64,000 nt of DNA from Marinobacter gudaonensis (GCF_900115175.1 NZ_FOYV01000003.1:188725-252724); one strand, 5' to 3'; counted from the first letter of the stretch, positions 42,565 through 53,356 are shown. The notes: a model not told the origin generated them from the sequence alone. Made by a program: numbers and translations.

Positions 42565-43623
42565 ATGGCAAAACAAGGCACCTCTTCCACCGCTATGGGC
42601 ACAGTGGCGATTCGCTGGCATGGCAGCCGTCTCGAGTTGCTGGACCAGAGGCTGCTGCCCGGGGAGGAGCACTGGATGACTCTCGAGGGGGCTTCCGGGG
42701 TGGCCCAGAGCATCCGCGATATGGTGGTTCGGGGGGCGCCCGCTATCGGTATCAGTGCAGCCTATGGGGTGGCCCTGGCGGCCCGGCATGCAGGCGGTGG
42801 CGACTGGAAGGCGGAAATCAAGCAGGCAATCCGCGAACTGGCGGCCTCGCGCCCGACAGCGGTCAACCTGTTCTGGGCCCTGCAGCGAATGGAGCGGGTT
42901 TTTCACGCCTGTCACTCACTGGATGAGGCGGTGAAACGCCTGGCCAGCGAGGCGGAGACCATTCACCGGGAAGACGTTGAGGCCAATGTAGCCATGGCCG
43001 ACCACGCCCTGGACCTGATGAACCTGGAAAAGCCGGTTTCGGTACTGACCCACTGCAACACCGGCGCCCTGGCCACCGGCGGCTATGGAACGGCACTGGG
43101 TGTGATCCGGCGCATGCACGAAAAGAAGCTGCTCAAGGAAGTGTTTGCGGATGAAACCCGACCCTGGCTGCAGGGTAGCCGTTTGACTGCCTGGGAACTG
43201 GCCCGGGATCAGATCCCGGTGACCCTGAACGCCGACGGTGCGGCCGCCTCCATCCTGGCCCGCAAGGACGTGCGTTGGGTTATCGTTGGCGCCGACCGCA
43301 TTACCGCCAACGGCGATGTGGTGAACAAGATCGGCACCTACAGCCTTGCGGTGCTGGCCCGCCATCACCGGGTCCGTTTTATGGTTGTGGCGCCTTCAAG
43401 CACCGTGGACATGTCCCTGGCGTCCGGTGCAGAGGTTCCGCTGGAAGAGCGGGACGGTCTGGAAGTGCGCGAGATCCGGGGCATTCCCCTGGCTCCGGAG
43501 GGGGTCAATGTGTTCAACCCGGTGTTCGACGTAACGCCAGCCAGCATGATTGATGCGATCGTGACCGAGAAGGGGGTTGTACACAGCCCCAACATCACCG
43601 GAATGAAGGCATTGTTTGGCTAG
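42565..43623 (+). CDS. mtnA: Methylthioribose-1-phosphate isomerase
   Basis: MtnA isomerises 5-methylthioribose 1-phosphate to methylthioribulose 1-phosphate in methionine salvage. The 352-residue protein shows [40 protein letters not shown] with the catalytic Cys, and [20 protein letters not shown] with the catalytic Asp. GGAG at 42551-42554 precedes ATG 42565. With the divergent mtaD it forms a small salvage locus; later mtn genes are not in the window. Confidence 0.96.
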   Translation: MAKQGTSSTAMGTVAIRWHGSRLELLDQRLLPGEEHWMTLEGASGVAQSIRDMVVRGAPAIGISAAYGVALAARHAGGGDWKAEIKQAIRELAASRPTAVNLFWALQRMERVFHACHSLDEAVKRLASEAETIHREDVEANVAMADHALDLMNLEKPVSVLTHCNTGALATGGYGTALGVIRRMHEKKLLKEVFADETRPWLQGSRLTAWELARDQIPVTLNADGAAASILARKDVRWVIVGADRITANGDVVNKIGTYSLAVLARHHRVRFMVVAPSSTVDMSLASGAEVPLEERDGLEVREIRGIPLAPEGVNVFNPVFDVTPASMIDAIVTEKGVVHSPNITGMKALFG

Positions 43624-43642
43624 GCTAGGGGTGTGCAGGGGC

Positions 43643-44431
43643 TCAGGACTCTCCCGAGGGCGGTTTTCTGCCCTTCGGGGCCTGCCCTGGCCTGGTGTTC
43701 TCGGAGGGCTGGCCCTTCGTGTGTGAAGCCTTTATCTCGGCCACCTGACGTTCCTGCTCTTCAATAAAATGCAATGACATTTCAAAGCTCTGTCGGGTGA
43801 ACTCGAGCACCCTGCGAAAGCCCTCGTCGGACAGGGCGCGGGCGTCGTCGTGGCGCCGGAAAATATTGATAAACTCCCGCTCGCGCTCGAACTGCAATGG
43901 CAGTCGGGCGACGCCCCAGTCGTTCAGGATCTGCCAGACCTCAGGATTGTAGTTCCGGGTGGTGCGCATGATGAACGGGATGGGGTCGTTCCGGGCGATC
44001 AGGGCTGCCAGGCGCAGGATCAGCTCGAAAGAGAGGGTGGTCGTGCCGTTTTCTATGGCTTCGAGCACGGACTTGTCCCGGAGATTCAGGGCTTCGCTCA
44101 TCTCCGAGAGCGTCAGCCCGGCCACCTCGCGAATATCCCGTAAGGATTGCCCGGCGGTGAGCATGGCGCGCAGCTGGTCCTGTGAATTGATCAGCGCCCG
44201 GCCCACCCGCAGCGATGTATCCGTGGCCCTGGCGCCAAAGCGCAGGGCCGAACCGGTAAGGCTGGCCAGCCGGTCGACCAGGCCCTCTGGCGTACGCTCG
44301 GCTGCGTCCGGTTTCTCCAGGTCTTCCACCTGTTCCATGGAGCGCATGGCGTGCAGCGCATCCAGGAGCATGTCTTGCAGTACGCGCGCCTTTTGGGGAC
44401 TGGCCGGCGTTTCCTTATCCCTGTCGGTCAT
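43643..44431 (-). CDS. XRE-family helix-turn-helix protein
   Basis: A 262-residue protein with a central helix-turn-helix (about 92-145; LRDIREVAGLTLSEMSEALN followed by DKSVLEAIENGTTTLSFELI). The N-terminal 90 residues are helical and charged; after the HTH a helical domain (FIMRTTRNYNPEVWQILNDW) and a basic, Pro-rich tail follow. No ligand domain is recognised. Upstream of it, 23 bases away on the same strand, lies prc, so it may be co-transcribed with the protease. Its targets are unknown. Confidence 0.82.
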   Translation of the reverse strand: MTDRDKETPASPQKARVLQDMLLDALHAMRSMEQVEDLEKPDAAERTPEGLVDRLASLTGSALRFGARATDTSLRVGRALINSQDQLRAMLTAGQSLRDIREVAGLTLSEMSEALNLRDKSVLEAIENGTTTLSFELILRLAALIARNDPIPFIMRTTRNYNPEVWQILNDWGVARLPLQFEREREFINIFRRHDDARALSDEGFRRVLEFTRQSFEMSLHFIEEQERQVAEIKASHTKGQPSENTRPGQAPKGRKPPSGES

Positions 44432-44454
44432 CGTTCATCCATGGTGGTGCCGGA

Positions 44455-46635
44455 CTATCGGGCAGCTGCTGCCGGGGCCTGCACGGCAAACTGCTGCGGG
44501 TTCAGGATGGACGCCATTTTCTGGTCCAGGTCCAGCATGTCCGCCATGATGTGGCCGCCTTCACGGATGATGAAATCGAGTTCGTCGTCGGTGGTGTCCG
44601 GATCGGCTGCCTGCTGGTCCTGCCAGTCTTCCAGATCTTCCAGAGAATCGAACGGCTCCTTGCCCTGCAGCTCGCGACGGGCGTTGGCGATGGTCAGCCG
44701 GGTACGCTCGATCTGCTCATGTTGGGCCCGCCGCTCTTCCAGGTTCAGGCTGACAGTGTCGGTCTCACGCTGCCGCTCCAGGAAGTCGATTTCCTGTTGC
44801 AGAAGGCTGAACTCTGGATTGGTGGCGAAACGCTCCTCGTGGCGCTTGCGAAGTTCATCAATAATGCCGCTGAAATCGAAATAGCGAGTGTGCGGAACAG
44901 CTTCAATCTGGTCCCAGGGCAGGGCATGTTCCAGTGCATCTTCGCCAATCCGGGATTTGTCGATCCGGGACGGGATTTCAATGTCAGGGATCACACCCTT
45001 GTGCTGGGTGGAGCCACCAGAGACCCGATAGAACTTGGACTGGGTGATCTTCAGCTGGCCATGATTCAGGGGCCGAACGGCCTGCACAGTACCCTTGCCA
45101 AAGGTCTGGGAGCCGACAACCAGACCGCGACCATAATCCTGGATGGCTCCGGCGAAGATCTCAGAGGCCGAGGCGCTCATGCGGTTGGTGAGTACAACTA
45201 GCGGGCCGTCGTAGGCAACTGAGGGGTCCTCGTCGTTAAGCACCTGGACATCGTTGTTGGCGTTACGGATCTGTACCGTGGGCCCTTTGTCGATGAACAG
45301 TCCCACCAGATCGTTGGCTTCGTGCAGGGCACCGCCGCCATTGTTGCGCAGATCGATCACCAGGCCTTCAACGCCCTCGGCTTCCAGCTCGGTGATAAGC
45401 TGCCGAACATCACGGGTGGTGCTCTTATAGTTCGGGTCTCCGGCCTGCATGGCCTGGAAGTCCGCGTAAAACGTGGGAATGGTGATCACGCCAATCCGGT
45501 AGTCCTTGCTGCCCCGGTTCAGCTCGATCACATCCTTGCTGGCGCTCTGCTCCTCGAGCTTCACTTCATCGCGTTTGATGGCGATGGTCTCGGTGATGGT
45601 TTCATCCGAGGCGTTGGCAGGAATCACCTCCAGGGTCACGGTAGAATTCCTGGGGCCACGAATCAGGTCAACGACCTCGTCCAGGCGCCAGCCAATCACG
45701 TTGACGGGCTTTTCACCCTCCTGGGCCACCGAGACAATGCGGTCGGCCGGCTGCAGCTCGCCCTGCTTGGAGGCAGGCCCTCCCGGTACCAACCGCACTA
45801 CCTTGGTGTACTCGTTGTCAGACTGAAGCACAGCGCCAATGCCTTCCAGCGACAGGCTCATGTTGATGTTGAAGTTCTCCGACGTGCGCGGAGAGAAGTA
45901 CGAGGTGTGGGGGTCCCACATGCCGGTGAAGGCATTCATGTAGGCCTGGAAGGCATCTTCGCTGCGGGCTTGATAGGCACGCTTTAACTGGCCTTCATAG
46001 CGGCGCCGAAGGGTGTCGGCAATGTCTTCATCTTCGGCCCCGTTCAGGCGCTGGGCCAGTACGGCATTCTTGATGCGCTTGATCCAGAGCTCGTCCAGGG
46101 CCTTGGCGTCCGCTTCCCAATCGGCTTCGGAGCGGTCTACGAGGATTCGCTCATTGGAGGAAAAGTCCAGCGAGTCCAGGCCGTTATCGATGGTGTTCAG
46201 GGCGAACTTCAGGCGTTCGATAATGCGCTGCTGAACCAGGTTGTAGATATCAAAGCCCGGCTGCAGTTGGCCGGTCTTGAGCGCAGAACCCAGCTTGGTG
46301 CGTACCTCGTCAAATTTGGCAATGTCCTCCCGGGAGAGATAGATACGCTGTCCGTCGAGGTAATCCAGGTAGGCGTCGAAGACATCGCCGGAGAGCTCAT
46401 CGCTGATGCCCAGATCGCGGAAATGGGTGAACTGAAGCTGTCGTGCGATCAGGATGTTTGCACGGGCCTGGTCGATGGTTGGAGAAACCGGCTCATACAC
46501 AGCATTGGCGTCAATTTTCGCCTGCAGCCCGAGTGGCGCGGACAGCAGGAGGGCAATGGCGATTGCCTTACATGCCCCGGTGCGGCGACTGCCTGCCAGG
46601 GTGGAACGAGCCGAGATGATTTCCGCAATGGTCAT
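44455..46635 (-). CDS. prc: Tail-specific carboxy-terminal protease Prc
   Basis: Prc/Tsp is a periplasmic S41A serine protease that trims or degrades proteins from the C-terminus, including lipoproteins and cell-wall hydrolases. The 726-residue protein has a signal (ending LQA), an N-terminal Tsp domain, a PDZ domain (about 260-345; LSLEGIGAVLQSDNEYTKVV), the S41 core with the Ser in NRMSASASEIFAGA and Lys in SQTFGKGTVQ, and a C-terminal helical DUF3340 domain. The 230-base gap upstream must contain its promoter; I see no consensus pair. Confidence 0.95.
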   Translation of the reverse strand: MTIAEIISARSTLAGSRRTGACKAIAIALLLSAPLGLQAKIDANAVYEPVSPTIDQARANILIARQLQFTHFRDLGISDELSGDVFDAYLDYLDGQRIYLSREDIAKFDEVRTKLGSALKTGQLQPGFDIYNLVQQRIIERLKFALNTIDNGLDSLDFSSNERILVDRSEADWEADAKALDELWIKRIKNAVLAQRLNGAEDEDIADTLRRRYEGQLKRAYQARSEDAFQAYMNAFTGMWDPHTSYFSPRTSENFNINMSLSLEGIGAVLQSDNEYTKVVRLVPGGPASKQGELQPADRIVSVAQEGEKPVNVIGWRLDEVVDLIRGPRNSTVTLEVIPANASDETITETIAIKRDEVKLEEQSASKDVIELNRGSKDYRIGVITIPTFYADFQAMQAGDPNYKSTTRDVRQLITELEAEGVEGLVIDLRNNGGGALHEANDLVGLFIDKGPTVQIRNANNDVQVLNDEDPSVAYDGPLVVLTNRMSASASEIFAGAIQDYGRGLVVGSQTFGKGTVQAVRPLNHGQLKITQSKFYRVSGGSTQHKGVIPDIEIPSRIDKSRIGEDALEHALPWDQIEAVPHTRYFDFSGIIDELRKRHEERFATNPEFSLLQQEIDFLERQRETDTVSLNLEERRAQHEQIERTRLTIANARRELQGKEPFDSLEDLEDWQDQQAADPDTTDDELDFIIREGGHIMADMLDLDQKMASILNPQQFAVQAPAAAAR

Positions 46636-46865
46636 AGAGATACTTACCTGACGGTGGGATTTAGGCCGGATACTGCGGGCCGTTTCCCGTGAGCGATTAA
46701 ATTGATTGTAGGCAAGCGCTACACCTGTTGCCATAGGCACGGCGTATCGGTTCGTGACAATCTGTCCATGAAGTTGGCAGGTTGGTAACGGTGGCGCGTT
46801 GGGAGCCGGGGCTGGGAGGAATCTGCGCCGGAAAGGTGCTTTCCAGCGCATAAACGTTGCTCAGG

Positions 46866-49016
46866 TCAGGAAAAATCCGAGTTACTTTCGGCTTTCTCCA
46901 GAAGCAGCCTGGGCGGCGCAAACCGCTCACCATACCGCTCAGCCAGTTCTGCTGCGCGCTGGGCGAAGGCCCGAACACCGTACTGGTTAATGAACTGGAT
47001 GGCGCCACCGGTCCACGGGGCGTAGCCAATGCCGAAGATACTGCCGATGTTGGCGTCCTCCACGGTTCTCAGCACACCCTCTTCAAGGCAGCGCACCGTT
47101 TCGATGGCCTGGATAAAGAGTATCCGGTCTTTCAGTTCCTGCAAGGGCACGGATCGGGCCGTTTCCGGATTCACGAACAGCGTCTCCAGTTCCGGCCACA
47201 GGTATTTCTTTCCGTTGGCCGGGTATTCATAGAACCCGGCGCCCGCGGCCTTACCCTTGCGGCCGTGCTCGTTCACCATGGCATCGATGATGGCTTCGGC
47301 CGGGTGCGGGTTCCAGGTACCGCCCGCGGCTTCGGTATCTTTCCGGCTCTGGTTCCGGATGTGCTGCATCAGTGTCATGCTGACTTCATCGGAGATGGCC
47401 AGCGGCCCCACCGGCATGCCCGACAGCAGGCCGGCATTCTCGATGCTGGCCGGATGGATGCCTTCGCCCAGCATGCAGATACCTTCATTAACGAAGGTGC
47501 CGAACACCCGCGAGGTGAAGAAGCCACGGCTGTCGTTGACCACCACCGGGATCTTGCCAATCTGCTGAACGTAGTCAAACGCGCGTGCGAGGGTGTCATC
47601 GGAGGTCTTCTCGCCTACGATGATTTCCACCAGCTGCATCTTGTCCACCGGCGAGAAGAAATGCAAACCAATGAAATTCTCGGGTTTTGCCGAGGCTTCG
47701 GCGAGCTGGGTGATGGGAATGGTCGAGGTGTTGGACCCGAAGATTCCGTTCGCCACCAGCTTCGGTTCGGCTTCTCCGGTGACTTTGGCTTTCAGCTCGC
47801 TGTCCTCGAACACGGCTTCAATCACCAGATCACAGCCGTCAAGATCGTCTGCGGAATCGGTGGGCGTGATTCGGTCCAGAACCGTGGCTTTCTGCTCTTC
47901 GGTCATACGGCCGCGGCTGACCTTCTTGGTCAACAGTTTCTCCGAGTAGGCCTTGCCTTTCTCGGCATTTTCCAGGGATACGTCCTTTAGAACCACATCG
48001 ATGCCCCGGGTCGCTGTGGAATAGGCGATGCCCGCCCCCATCATGCCGGCACCCAGTACGCCTACCTTGCGAAAGGTTTCTTTCTCAACGCCCTCGGGCC
48101 GGCTGCCACCTGCCTTGATGGCGTTGAGCTGAAACCAGAAGGTACCGGTCATGTTCTTAGCCACCTGGCCAATGACCAGCTCGGCAAAGTACCGGGTCTC
48201 GATCAGGCTGCCGTTGTCGAAATCCACCTGGGCGCCTTCCACGGCGGCTGAGAGAATCCGCTCGGGTGCCGGGTAGCAGCCCCGGGTTTTCTGCTTGAGC
48301 ATGGCCGGGGCGATGGCCAGCTTCTGAGCCATGGCCGGGTGGTGGGGGGCGCCGCCGGGAAACTTGAAGCCTTTCTGGTCCCAGGGTTGCTGGCATTTCG
48401 GGTTGGCGTCGATAAACGTGCGGGCCCGGGTCATCATGTCTTCTACCGAATCCGCCAGCTCATCGACGATGCCGGCTTTCAGGGCCGCCTTTGGATTCAC
48501 CTTCTTGCCTTCCATCAGGAAGGGAAAAGCCGCTTCCAGACCAATCATTCTCGGCAGCCGCTGGGTGCCGCCACCGCCCGGCAACAGGCCCAGGGTGACT
48601 TCCGGCAGCCCCAGTTGAATGCTGTCGTCGTCCAGAACAATCCGGTGATGACAGGCCAGTGCTATTTCCAGCCCGCCGCCCAGAGCAGTCCCGTTGACGG
48701 CTGCAACCACCGGCTTGCCGGCGGTTTCCAGAAACCGCATGTCGGCTTTCAGGCCGTTGACCATGTCTTCAAAGGCCTGGGCATCATCATGGGTGACCTT
48801 GTGGAGCTCTTTGAGGTCGCCACCGGCGAAGAAGGTTTTTTTGGCAGAGGCGATGATGACGCCCCGGATCTTGTCGAGATCGCCTTTTACCCGGGCCGTT
48901 GTCTCTGAGAGGGCTTCCCGGAAGGCCGAGTTCATGGTGTTGGCGGACTGGCCTGGCATATCGATAGTGAGCGTCAGAATCTGGTCTGACCCCAGGTCGT
49001 AATGGATGGCATTCAT
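46866..49016 (-). CDS. Multifunctional fatty acid oxidation protein (FadJ/FadB-like)
   Basis: A 716-residue fusion of enoyl-CoA hydratase (about 1-290: GGDLKELHKV, GTALGGGLEIALACHHRI with catalytic Glu residues) and 3-hydroxyacyl-CoA dehydrogenase (about 325-716: GVLGAGMMGAGIAYSTATRG for NAD, FSPVDKMQLVEII, and a second helical domain). It catalyses the middle two steps of beta-oxidation. AAGGAGAA ten bases upstream fixes the start at 49016. The thiolase gene lies directly upstream on the same strand, giving the fadI-fadJ order. Confidence 0.93.
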   Translation of the reverse strand: MNAIHYDLGSDQILTLTIDMPGQSANTMNSAFREALSETTARVKGDLDKIRGVIIASAKKTFFAGGDLKELHKVTHDDAQAFEDMVNGLKADMRFLETAGKPVVAAVNGTALGGGLEIALACHHRIVLDDDSIQLGLPEVTLGLLPGGGGTQRLPRMIGLEAAFPFLMEGKKVNPKAALKAGIVDELADSVEDMMTRARTFIDANPKCQQPWDQKGFKFPGGAPHHPAMAQKLAIAPAMLKQKTRGCYPAPERILSAAVEGAQVDFDNGSLIETRYFAELVIGQVAKNMTGTFWFQLNAIKAGGSRPEGVEKETFRKVGVLGAGMMGAGIAYSTATRGIDVVLKDVSLENAEKGKAYSEKLLTKKVSRGRMTEEQKATVLDRITPTDSADDLDGCDLVIEAVFEDSELKAKVTGEAEPKLVANGIFGSNTSTIPITQLAEASAKPENFIGLHFFSPVDKMQLVEIIVGEKTSDDTLARAFDYVQQIGKIPVVVNDSRGFFTSRVFGTFVNEGICMLGEGIHPASIENAGLLSGMPVGPLAISDEVSMTLMQHIRNQSRKDTEAAGGTWNPHPAEAIIDAMVNEHGRKGKAAGAGFYEYPANGKKYLWPELETLFVNPETARSVPLQELKDRILFIQAIETVRCLEEGVLRTVEDANIGSIFGIGYAPWTGGAIQFINQYGVRAFAQRAAELAERYGERFAPPRLLLEKAESNSDFS

Positions 49017-49045
49017 GGTCGGTTCTCCTTGAAACGTGATCGGGG

Positions 49046-50254
49046 TCAGATGCGCTCGATAATAGTGGCAATGCCCATGCCGCCACCCACACACAGGGTG
49101 GCCAGGCCGTAGCGCCGTTCCCGGCGTTCGAGCTCGTCCAGCAGGGTGCCGAGGATCATCGCGCCCGTGGCGCCCAGCGGGTGGCCCATGGCGATGGCAC
49201 CGCCGTTCACGTTCACTTTGTCATCGGGAACCGAAAGCTCCCGCTGGAAACGCATCACTACCGAGGCAAAGGCCTCGTTCACTTCAAACAGATCGATCTG
49301 GTCGACCGTCATGCCGGCTTTCGCCAGTGCCTTGCGGGCAGCCGGGGCAGGCCCGGTGAGCATGATGGTGGGGTCGGTACTGGTGACCGCGGTTGCGACA
49401 ATGCGGGCGCGGGGTGTCAGCCCCAGGGCCTTGCCCTTGGCTTCGCTCCCGATCAGAAGGGCGGTGGCGCCGTCGACAATGCCCGAGGAATTGCCGGCGT
49501 GGTGCACGTGGTTGATTTTCTCTACGTAGTGGTATTTCTCACGTGCAACGCCATCAAATCCCATCTCGCCCATCATCTGGAACGAGGGCTTCAGGCCAGC
49601 AAGCGACTCTACCGTGGTGTTACCGCGCACGTGTTCGTCACGATCGAGGATCACCACGCCATTCTGGTCACGGACCGGAATGATGGATTTTCCGAAGTAG
49701 CCCTTTTCCCAGGCATTCGCCGCTTTCTGCTGAGATTTCACGGCAAAGCCGTCGACATCCTCTCGGCTGAAGCCCTCAAGAGTCGCTATCAGATCGGCGC
49801 CAATGCCCTGGGGCATGAAGCCGGTGTGCAGGTTGGTTTCCGGATCGGTGGCCCAGGCACCGCCATCGGAGCCCATGGGAACCCGGGACATGGCCTCAAC
49901 GCCACCGGCAACCACCAGGTCTTCCCAGCCGGAGCGTACCTTCATTGCCGCCAGGTTGACTGCTTCAAGCCCCGACGCGCAGAAACGGTTGAGGGTAACG
50001 CCGGCCACCTGCTCGTCCCAGTCGGCTGCCAGGGCAGCGGTTTTGGCAATGTCGGCCCCCTGGTCCCCAACGGCAGTAACGCAGCCCATGACAATGTCGT
50101 CTACCTGGGCCGTATCCAGGCTGTTTCGCTCCTGCAGGGCGGTAAGTACGGTGGTCAGCAGCGTGATCGGTTTGACGCTATGCAGGGAACCGTCTTTCTT
50201 TCCGCGCCCCCTGGGCGTGCGGACCGCATCGAAGATGTACGCTTCGGTGGTCAT
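49046..50254 (-). CDS. Acetyl-CoA C-acyltransferase (thiolase, FadI-like)
   Basis: A 402-residue thiolase for the last step of beta-oxidation. The nucleophile is Cys92 in [27 protein letters not shown] supplies the His and CVGGGMGIA the second Cys. The start at 50254 has AGAGGA upstream. It is followed 29 bases later by the FadJ-like gene, so the two form a beta-oxidation operon. Chain-length preference cannot be read from the sequence. Confidence 0.94.
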   Translation of the reverse strand: MTTEAYIFDAVRTPRGRGKKDGSLHSVKPITLLTTVLTALQERNSLDTAQVDDIVMGCVTAVGDQGADIAKTAALAADWDEQVAGVTLNRFCASGLEAVNLAAMKVRSGWEDLVVAGGVEAMSRVPMGSDGGAWATDPETNLHTGFMPQGIGADLIATLEGFSREDVDGFAVKSQQKAANAWEKGYFGKSIIPVRDQNGVVILDRDEHVRGNTTVESLAGLKPSFQMMGEMGFDGVAREKYHYVEKINHVHHAGNSSGIVDGATALLIGSEAKGKALGLTPRARIVATAVTSTDPTIMLTGPAPAARKALAKAGMTVDQIDLFEVNEAFASVVMRFQRELSVPDDKVNVNGGAIAMGHPLGATGAMILGTLLDELERRERRYGLATLCVGGGMGIATIIERI

Positions 50255-50445
50255 GGTCTGTCCTCTGGTTGTCGTTGTCCTGAAATGGGTAGCCTGTGTG
50301 ATGCAACCATAGCCCGTAGCGGTGGCAGGGAGTAATGACGCCCGCTGCCAATCGCATTGACAAAATTGCTCAGGGTCCATGACAAGCCGCGCCGGGACTT
50401 CTATGGTGATAGCAAGAGCAGTATGGATTCAGGGGGGCGAGAGCC

Positions 50446-50709
50446 ATGTCTCTGCGCGATGCGATCGACAATTTCTACGAACGCCTGGTGGTGGACGCGA
50501 TAGACGCGACCCGGGAGGAGGCTGACACGGCGGACTTCCTGACGGACGTGATGTGTGTGGCCTTGAATCGGCTGCCAACACGCTACTATCGCCATTCCAT
50601 CGATATGATGTTCTATCTGGCCGACGATGAGTTGAAGGAAATGAAGCGCAAATCCCTGGCCGCCGTGAAAGAGGCCAGGGCATTTGTCAGGGAGCACCAG
50701 CGGGACTGA
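50446..50709 (+). CDS. ComFB family protein
   Basis: An 87-residue protein of the late-competence ComFB family: NFYERLVVDAIDAT, DFLTDVMCVALNRLPTRYYR, IDMMFYLADDELKEM. ComFB domains bind cyclic dinucleotides in cyanobacteria and Bacillus, as I recall, and are otherwise poorly characterised; the RLPxRYxR segment is the conserved core. It is monocistronic between the divergent thiolase gene and the convergent DUF349 gene. GCGAGAG precedes the ATG. Confidence 0.88.
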   Translation: MSLRDAIDNFYERLVVDAIDATREEADTADFLTDVMCVALNRLPTRYYRHSIDMMFYLADDELKEMKRKSLAAVKEARAFVREHQRD

Positions 50710-50723
50710 CGGGCTTTTATCGA

Positions 50724-53186
50724 TCAGGTCGGTTTGAGGCTGGCCAGTGCAGCGTTCAGTCGCGCTGCCTGGTCGGAGCCGGCGCTGCCCGGTTGATCGA
50801 GGCACCATGACGCAACCAGCGCCTCTACCTCTTGCAGCGGATCGGCCTCAATGCCCGAGGCACCCATACCGTCAGCCAGGCGCTGAACCTGGATTTCCAT
50901 GCGGCGTTGCTGGTCACTCTCGGGCGATGGCACGCCGCAGAGGATTTCTGCCCGTATGACCAGTTCGACCGGGCTTTCCACGCCAATCCCCCGTGCCAGT
51001 GACGGCCAGTGGTCCGGGATCTGCTCATTAACCGGCTTGCCGTTGGCGGCGGTTGTGATGAGCTCCTGCCAGGACACCACCTGATTCTGCAGACGAAGGG
51101 TAGACAGCAGTACCTTGACTCGCTGCTGCTCCTGCTGGACCTGCTCCCGAACACTCCGTGAAACCGTCGATGTGTCGATAGCACGCAGTGTCGACAGGGC
51201 TTTGCCTGCAGATGCCTCGTCGTTGGCCGCAGCCAGCTCGGCTGCCTCCTGCAGATTGGCCTGCGCAGCTTCGTCAGCGGCCCGGGCGGCTTCCTGCTGT
51301 TCACTGCGTTCGGCATCCCGGCGGGCGAAGATCTGGTCGCAGGCTTTGCGGAACGCCTGCCACAACTTGCGGTCTTCCCGGTGTCGGGTAATGCCGATGG
51401 CTTTCCACTCGGACTGCAGGGCCTTGGCCTGGTTCATGGCGTCCTGCAGTGGTTCGTGCTGCACCAGTGCCTCGGCCCGCTGCACGATGTCCTGCTTCAA
51501 CTGCTCGTTGTTGAGGCGCTCCTGATCCAGTGGCGCCTCCAGGCGTTTGAGAAGCTCATCGAAGCGCTTCTGCACCTGCCGGTTGTCACGGAACTCCACC
51601 GGCCAGGCTTCCTTCCATTCCTGCCTGGCAGTCTGGTGGATGCGCTCGGCCGCCTTCCAGTCGACGGACGACCAGTCGGCGTTGTCTAGGAACGCTTCGA
51701 GCTGGTCGCAAATGGCGGTGCGCTTTTCAAGGTTCGCCTGCTTGAGGCCGGATTTCGCCGAGAAGTAGGCCTTGCAGGGTTCGAAGGCGCGATCCGATGC
51801 CGCCTTGAAGCGTGACCAGAGCGTGCGGTCGGAAGACCCGCCGAGTTCCCGCCACTCATTTTGCAGTTCCTTGATCCGTTCGGCTTTTGCCTCCGGGTCC
51901 ATGGGCTGCTCGGCCAGATATTCCATCTGCTCACAGAGGGCAATCTGCTTGGGTTCGGTGGCAAAGCCCTGCCAGTCGCTGAGCTCCCTCAGTTGGCCAT
52001 TAAGTAATTGCATACGAGGCTGGAAAGGTTTGCTACGGCGCCCATCCAGCTCCCGAACCTGCTGCTGGGCGGCCTTGAACAACTGTTTCGACTCTTTGAG
52101 CTGTTTGGCCTCGAGGGCAGCTTCTAGCTGTGCAATGGTGCGTTCCAGCCGTTCCGCCAGGGCTTTCTGGCGCTCCGGGTTGTCGGCTGTGGTGTTTGCT
52201 GATGCTCGTTTACCGGCGAGTTGCCTCAGAGACGCGAGGGGCACGGGCTCCGGGTAGCCTTCCGGCCAGCTGATTTCTTTCAACAGGACGCTGGCTCTGG
52301 AACGTTGGTCGTCAGTGGCGTTTTCCTGGTTTGCCAGTTTGGCAGTGATGTCGTTGATTTCCTCCCGTGCCTGGCTGGCCCGCCTCACGGCGTTCACATA
52401 GTTGCGAAGCGTCAGCATGGAGGTTTCGTAGCTTTTCTGCTCCTGCTTATCCACGGCAGTGTCGCGGGTGGCTTCCAGCCAGCGGTTCTCCTGAGTTTTC
52501 TGAAGCGCATCGAGCGACGCCAGGGAGGGCAGTGTGTCAGGCGCGTGGCGTTGCAGCTCTTCAAGTGTATCAGCCAGCAGGGCCAGGGTTTCTGACCGCT
52601 GCGTTGCCTGGTCGCGCTGGCGCTGTTCGTCCTCCGCTGCAGACTGCATGGCAGCCAACCGCTCCCGGCAACGATGGACCGCCTCCAGAAACGCCTGGGT
52701 CTGCTCGGGCGTGGCGTGCGTCTCCACGTCGGACCACTGGTTAATCAGGGCGTCCAGTCGCGCCTTGTACAGCTTGGTGTCTTCGCTTCTGGCCTGCTCG
52801 CTGGCGTGACTGATAAGGACGGCGATGTTCTGGTGGATGTTGTTGAGTCGGGCCTGTTCTTCGCGGTGCGCCTGCAGGGCCAGCTTGACGGTCTGGTAAA
52901 CGCCTTTGTCTTTGCCTTTTGCTCGCTTCAGCACGTCCTGCAGCGTATCGGGGTCGGACAGCCGGCTAGCCGCACGTTGACGTATATCCGCCGTGGCGCC
53001 GTTTATGGCGAGCTCTGCGAGGTCTGCCTGAGAGGGTGAGCCGTCCAGAATCCGAAGCTGCTCTTCTCGCTGGTCTGACCGCGAAGGTTCCTGTTCGTCC
53101 GCCATGGACGCCGGTGAATTTTTTCCAGGGGCGGTGGCTTCCGGTGTTTTTCTGGATCTGAACAGTTTCTGGATGAACGCGGCCAT
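50724..53186 (-). CDS. DUF349 repeat protein
   Basis: An 820-residue soluble, highly helical protein rich in Gln, Glu and Arg. At least three DUF349 repeats are seen in the second half, each with the core LQxEWKxxG/W...RF: ELQNEWRELGGSSDRTLWSR, ARQEWKEAWPVEFRDNRQ, and ALQSEWKAIGITRHREDRKL. The N-terminal 130 residues are charged and disordered-looking. Function is unknown for this family. AAGGA precedes the ATG. It is transcribed toward ComFB and away from recX. Confidence 0.88.
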   Translation of the reverse strand: MAAFIQKLFRSRKTPEATAPGKNSPASMADEQEPSRSDQREEQLRILDGSPSQADLAELAINGATADIRQRAASRLSDPDTLQDVLKRAKGKDKGVYQTVKLALQAHREEQARLNNIHQNIAVLISHASEQARSEDTKLYKARLDALINQWSDVETHATPEQTQAFLEAVHRCRERLAAMQSAAEDEQRQRDQATQRSETLALLADTLEELQRHAPDTLPSLASLDALQKTQENRWLEATRDTAVDKQEQKSYETSMLTLRNYVNAVRRASQAREEINDITAKLANQENATDDQRSRASVLLKEISWPEGYPEPVPLASLRQLAGKRASANTTADNPERQKALAERLERTIAQLEAALEAKQLKESKQLFKAAQQQVRELDGRRSKPFQPRMQLLNGQLRELSDWQGFATEPKQIALCEQMEYLAEQPMDPEAKAERIKELQNEWRELGGSSDRTLWSRFKAASDRAFEPCKAYFSAKSGLKQANLEKRTAICDQLEAFLDNADWSSVDWKAAERIHQTARQEWKEAWPVEFRDNRQVQKRFDELLKRLEAPLDQERLNNEQLKQDIVQRAEALVQHEPLQDAMNQAKALQSEWKAIGITRHREDRKLWQAFRKACDQIFARRDAERSEQQEAARAADEAAQANLQEAAELAAANDEASAGKALSTLRAIDTSTVSRSVREQVQQEQQRVKVLLSTLRLQNQVVSWQELITTAANGKPVNEQIPDHWPSLARGIGVESPVELVIRAEILCGVPSPESDQQRRMEIQVQRLADGMGASGIEADPLQEVEALVASWCLDQPGSAGSDQAARLNAALASLKPT

Positions 53187-53356
53187 TAGAGTATCCTTCG
53201 GTATTGCAACCAGTTCACGGTGTTGGGCGTGGTTTCGCCGCCACCGGCCATCGGCCCCGGAGAAGGGCCGGACAGTTCTGATCTGCCAGGGGCTGGTCAG
53301 TCAGGGAAAATCGCGGGTAGTCTAGCGTTTTGTGAGCATCAGCGGAAAGGGTCTGT

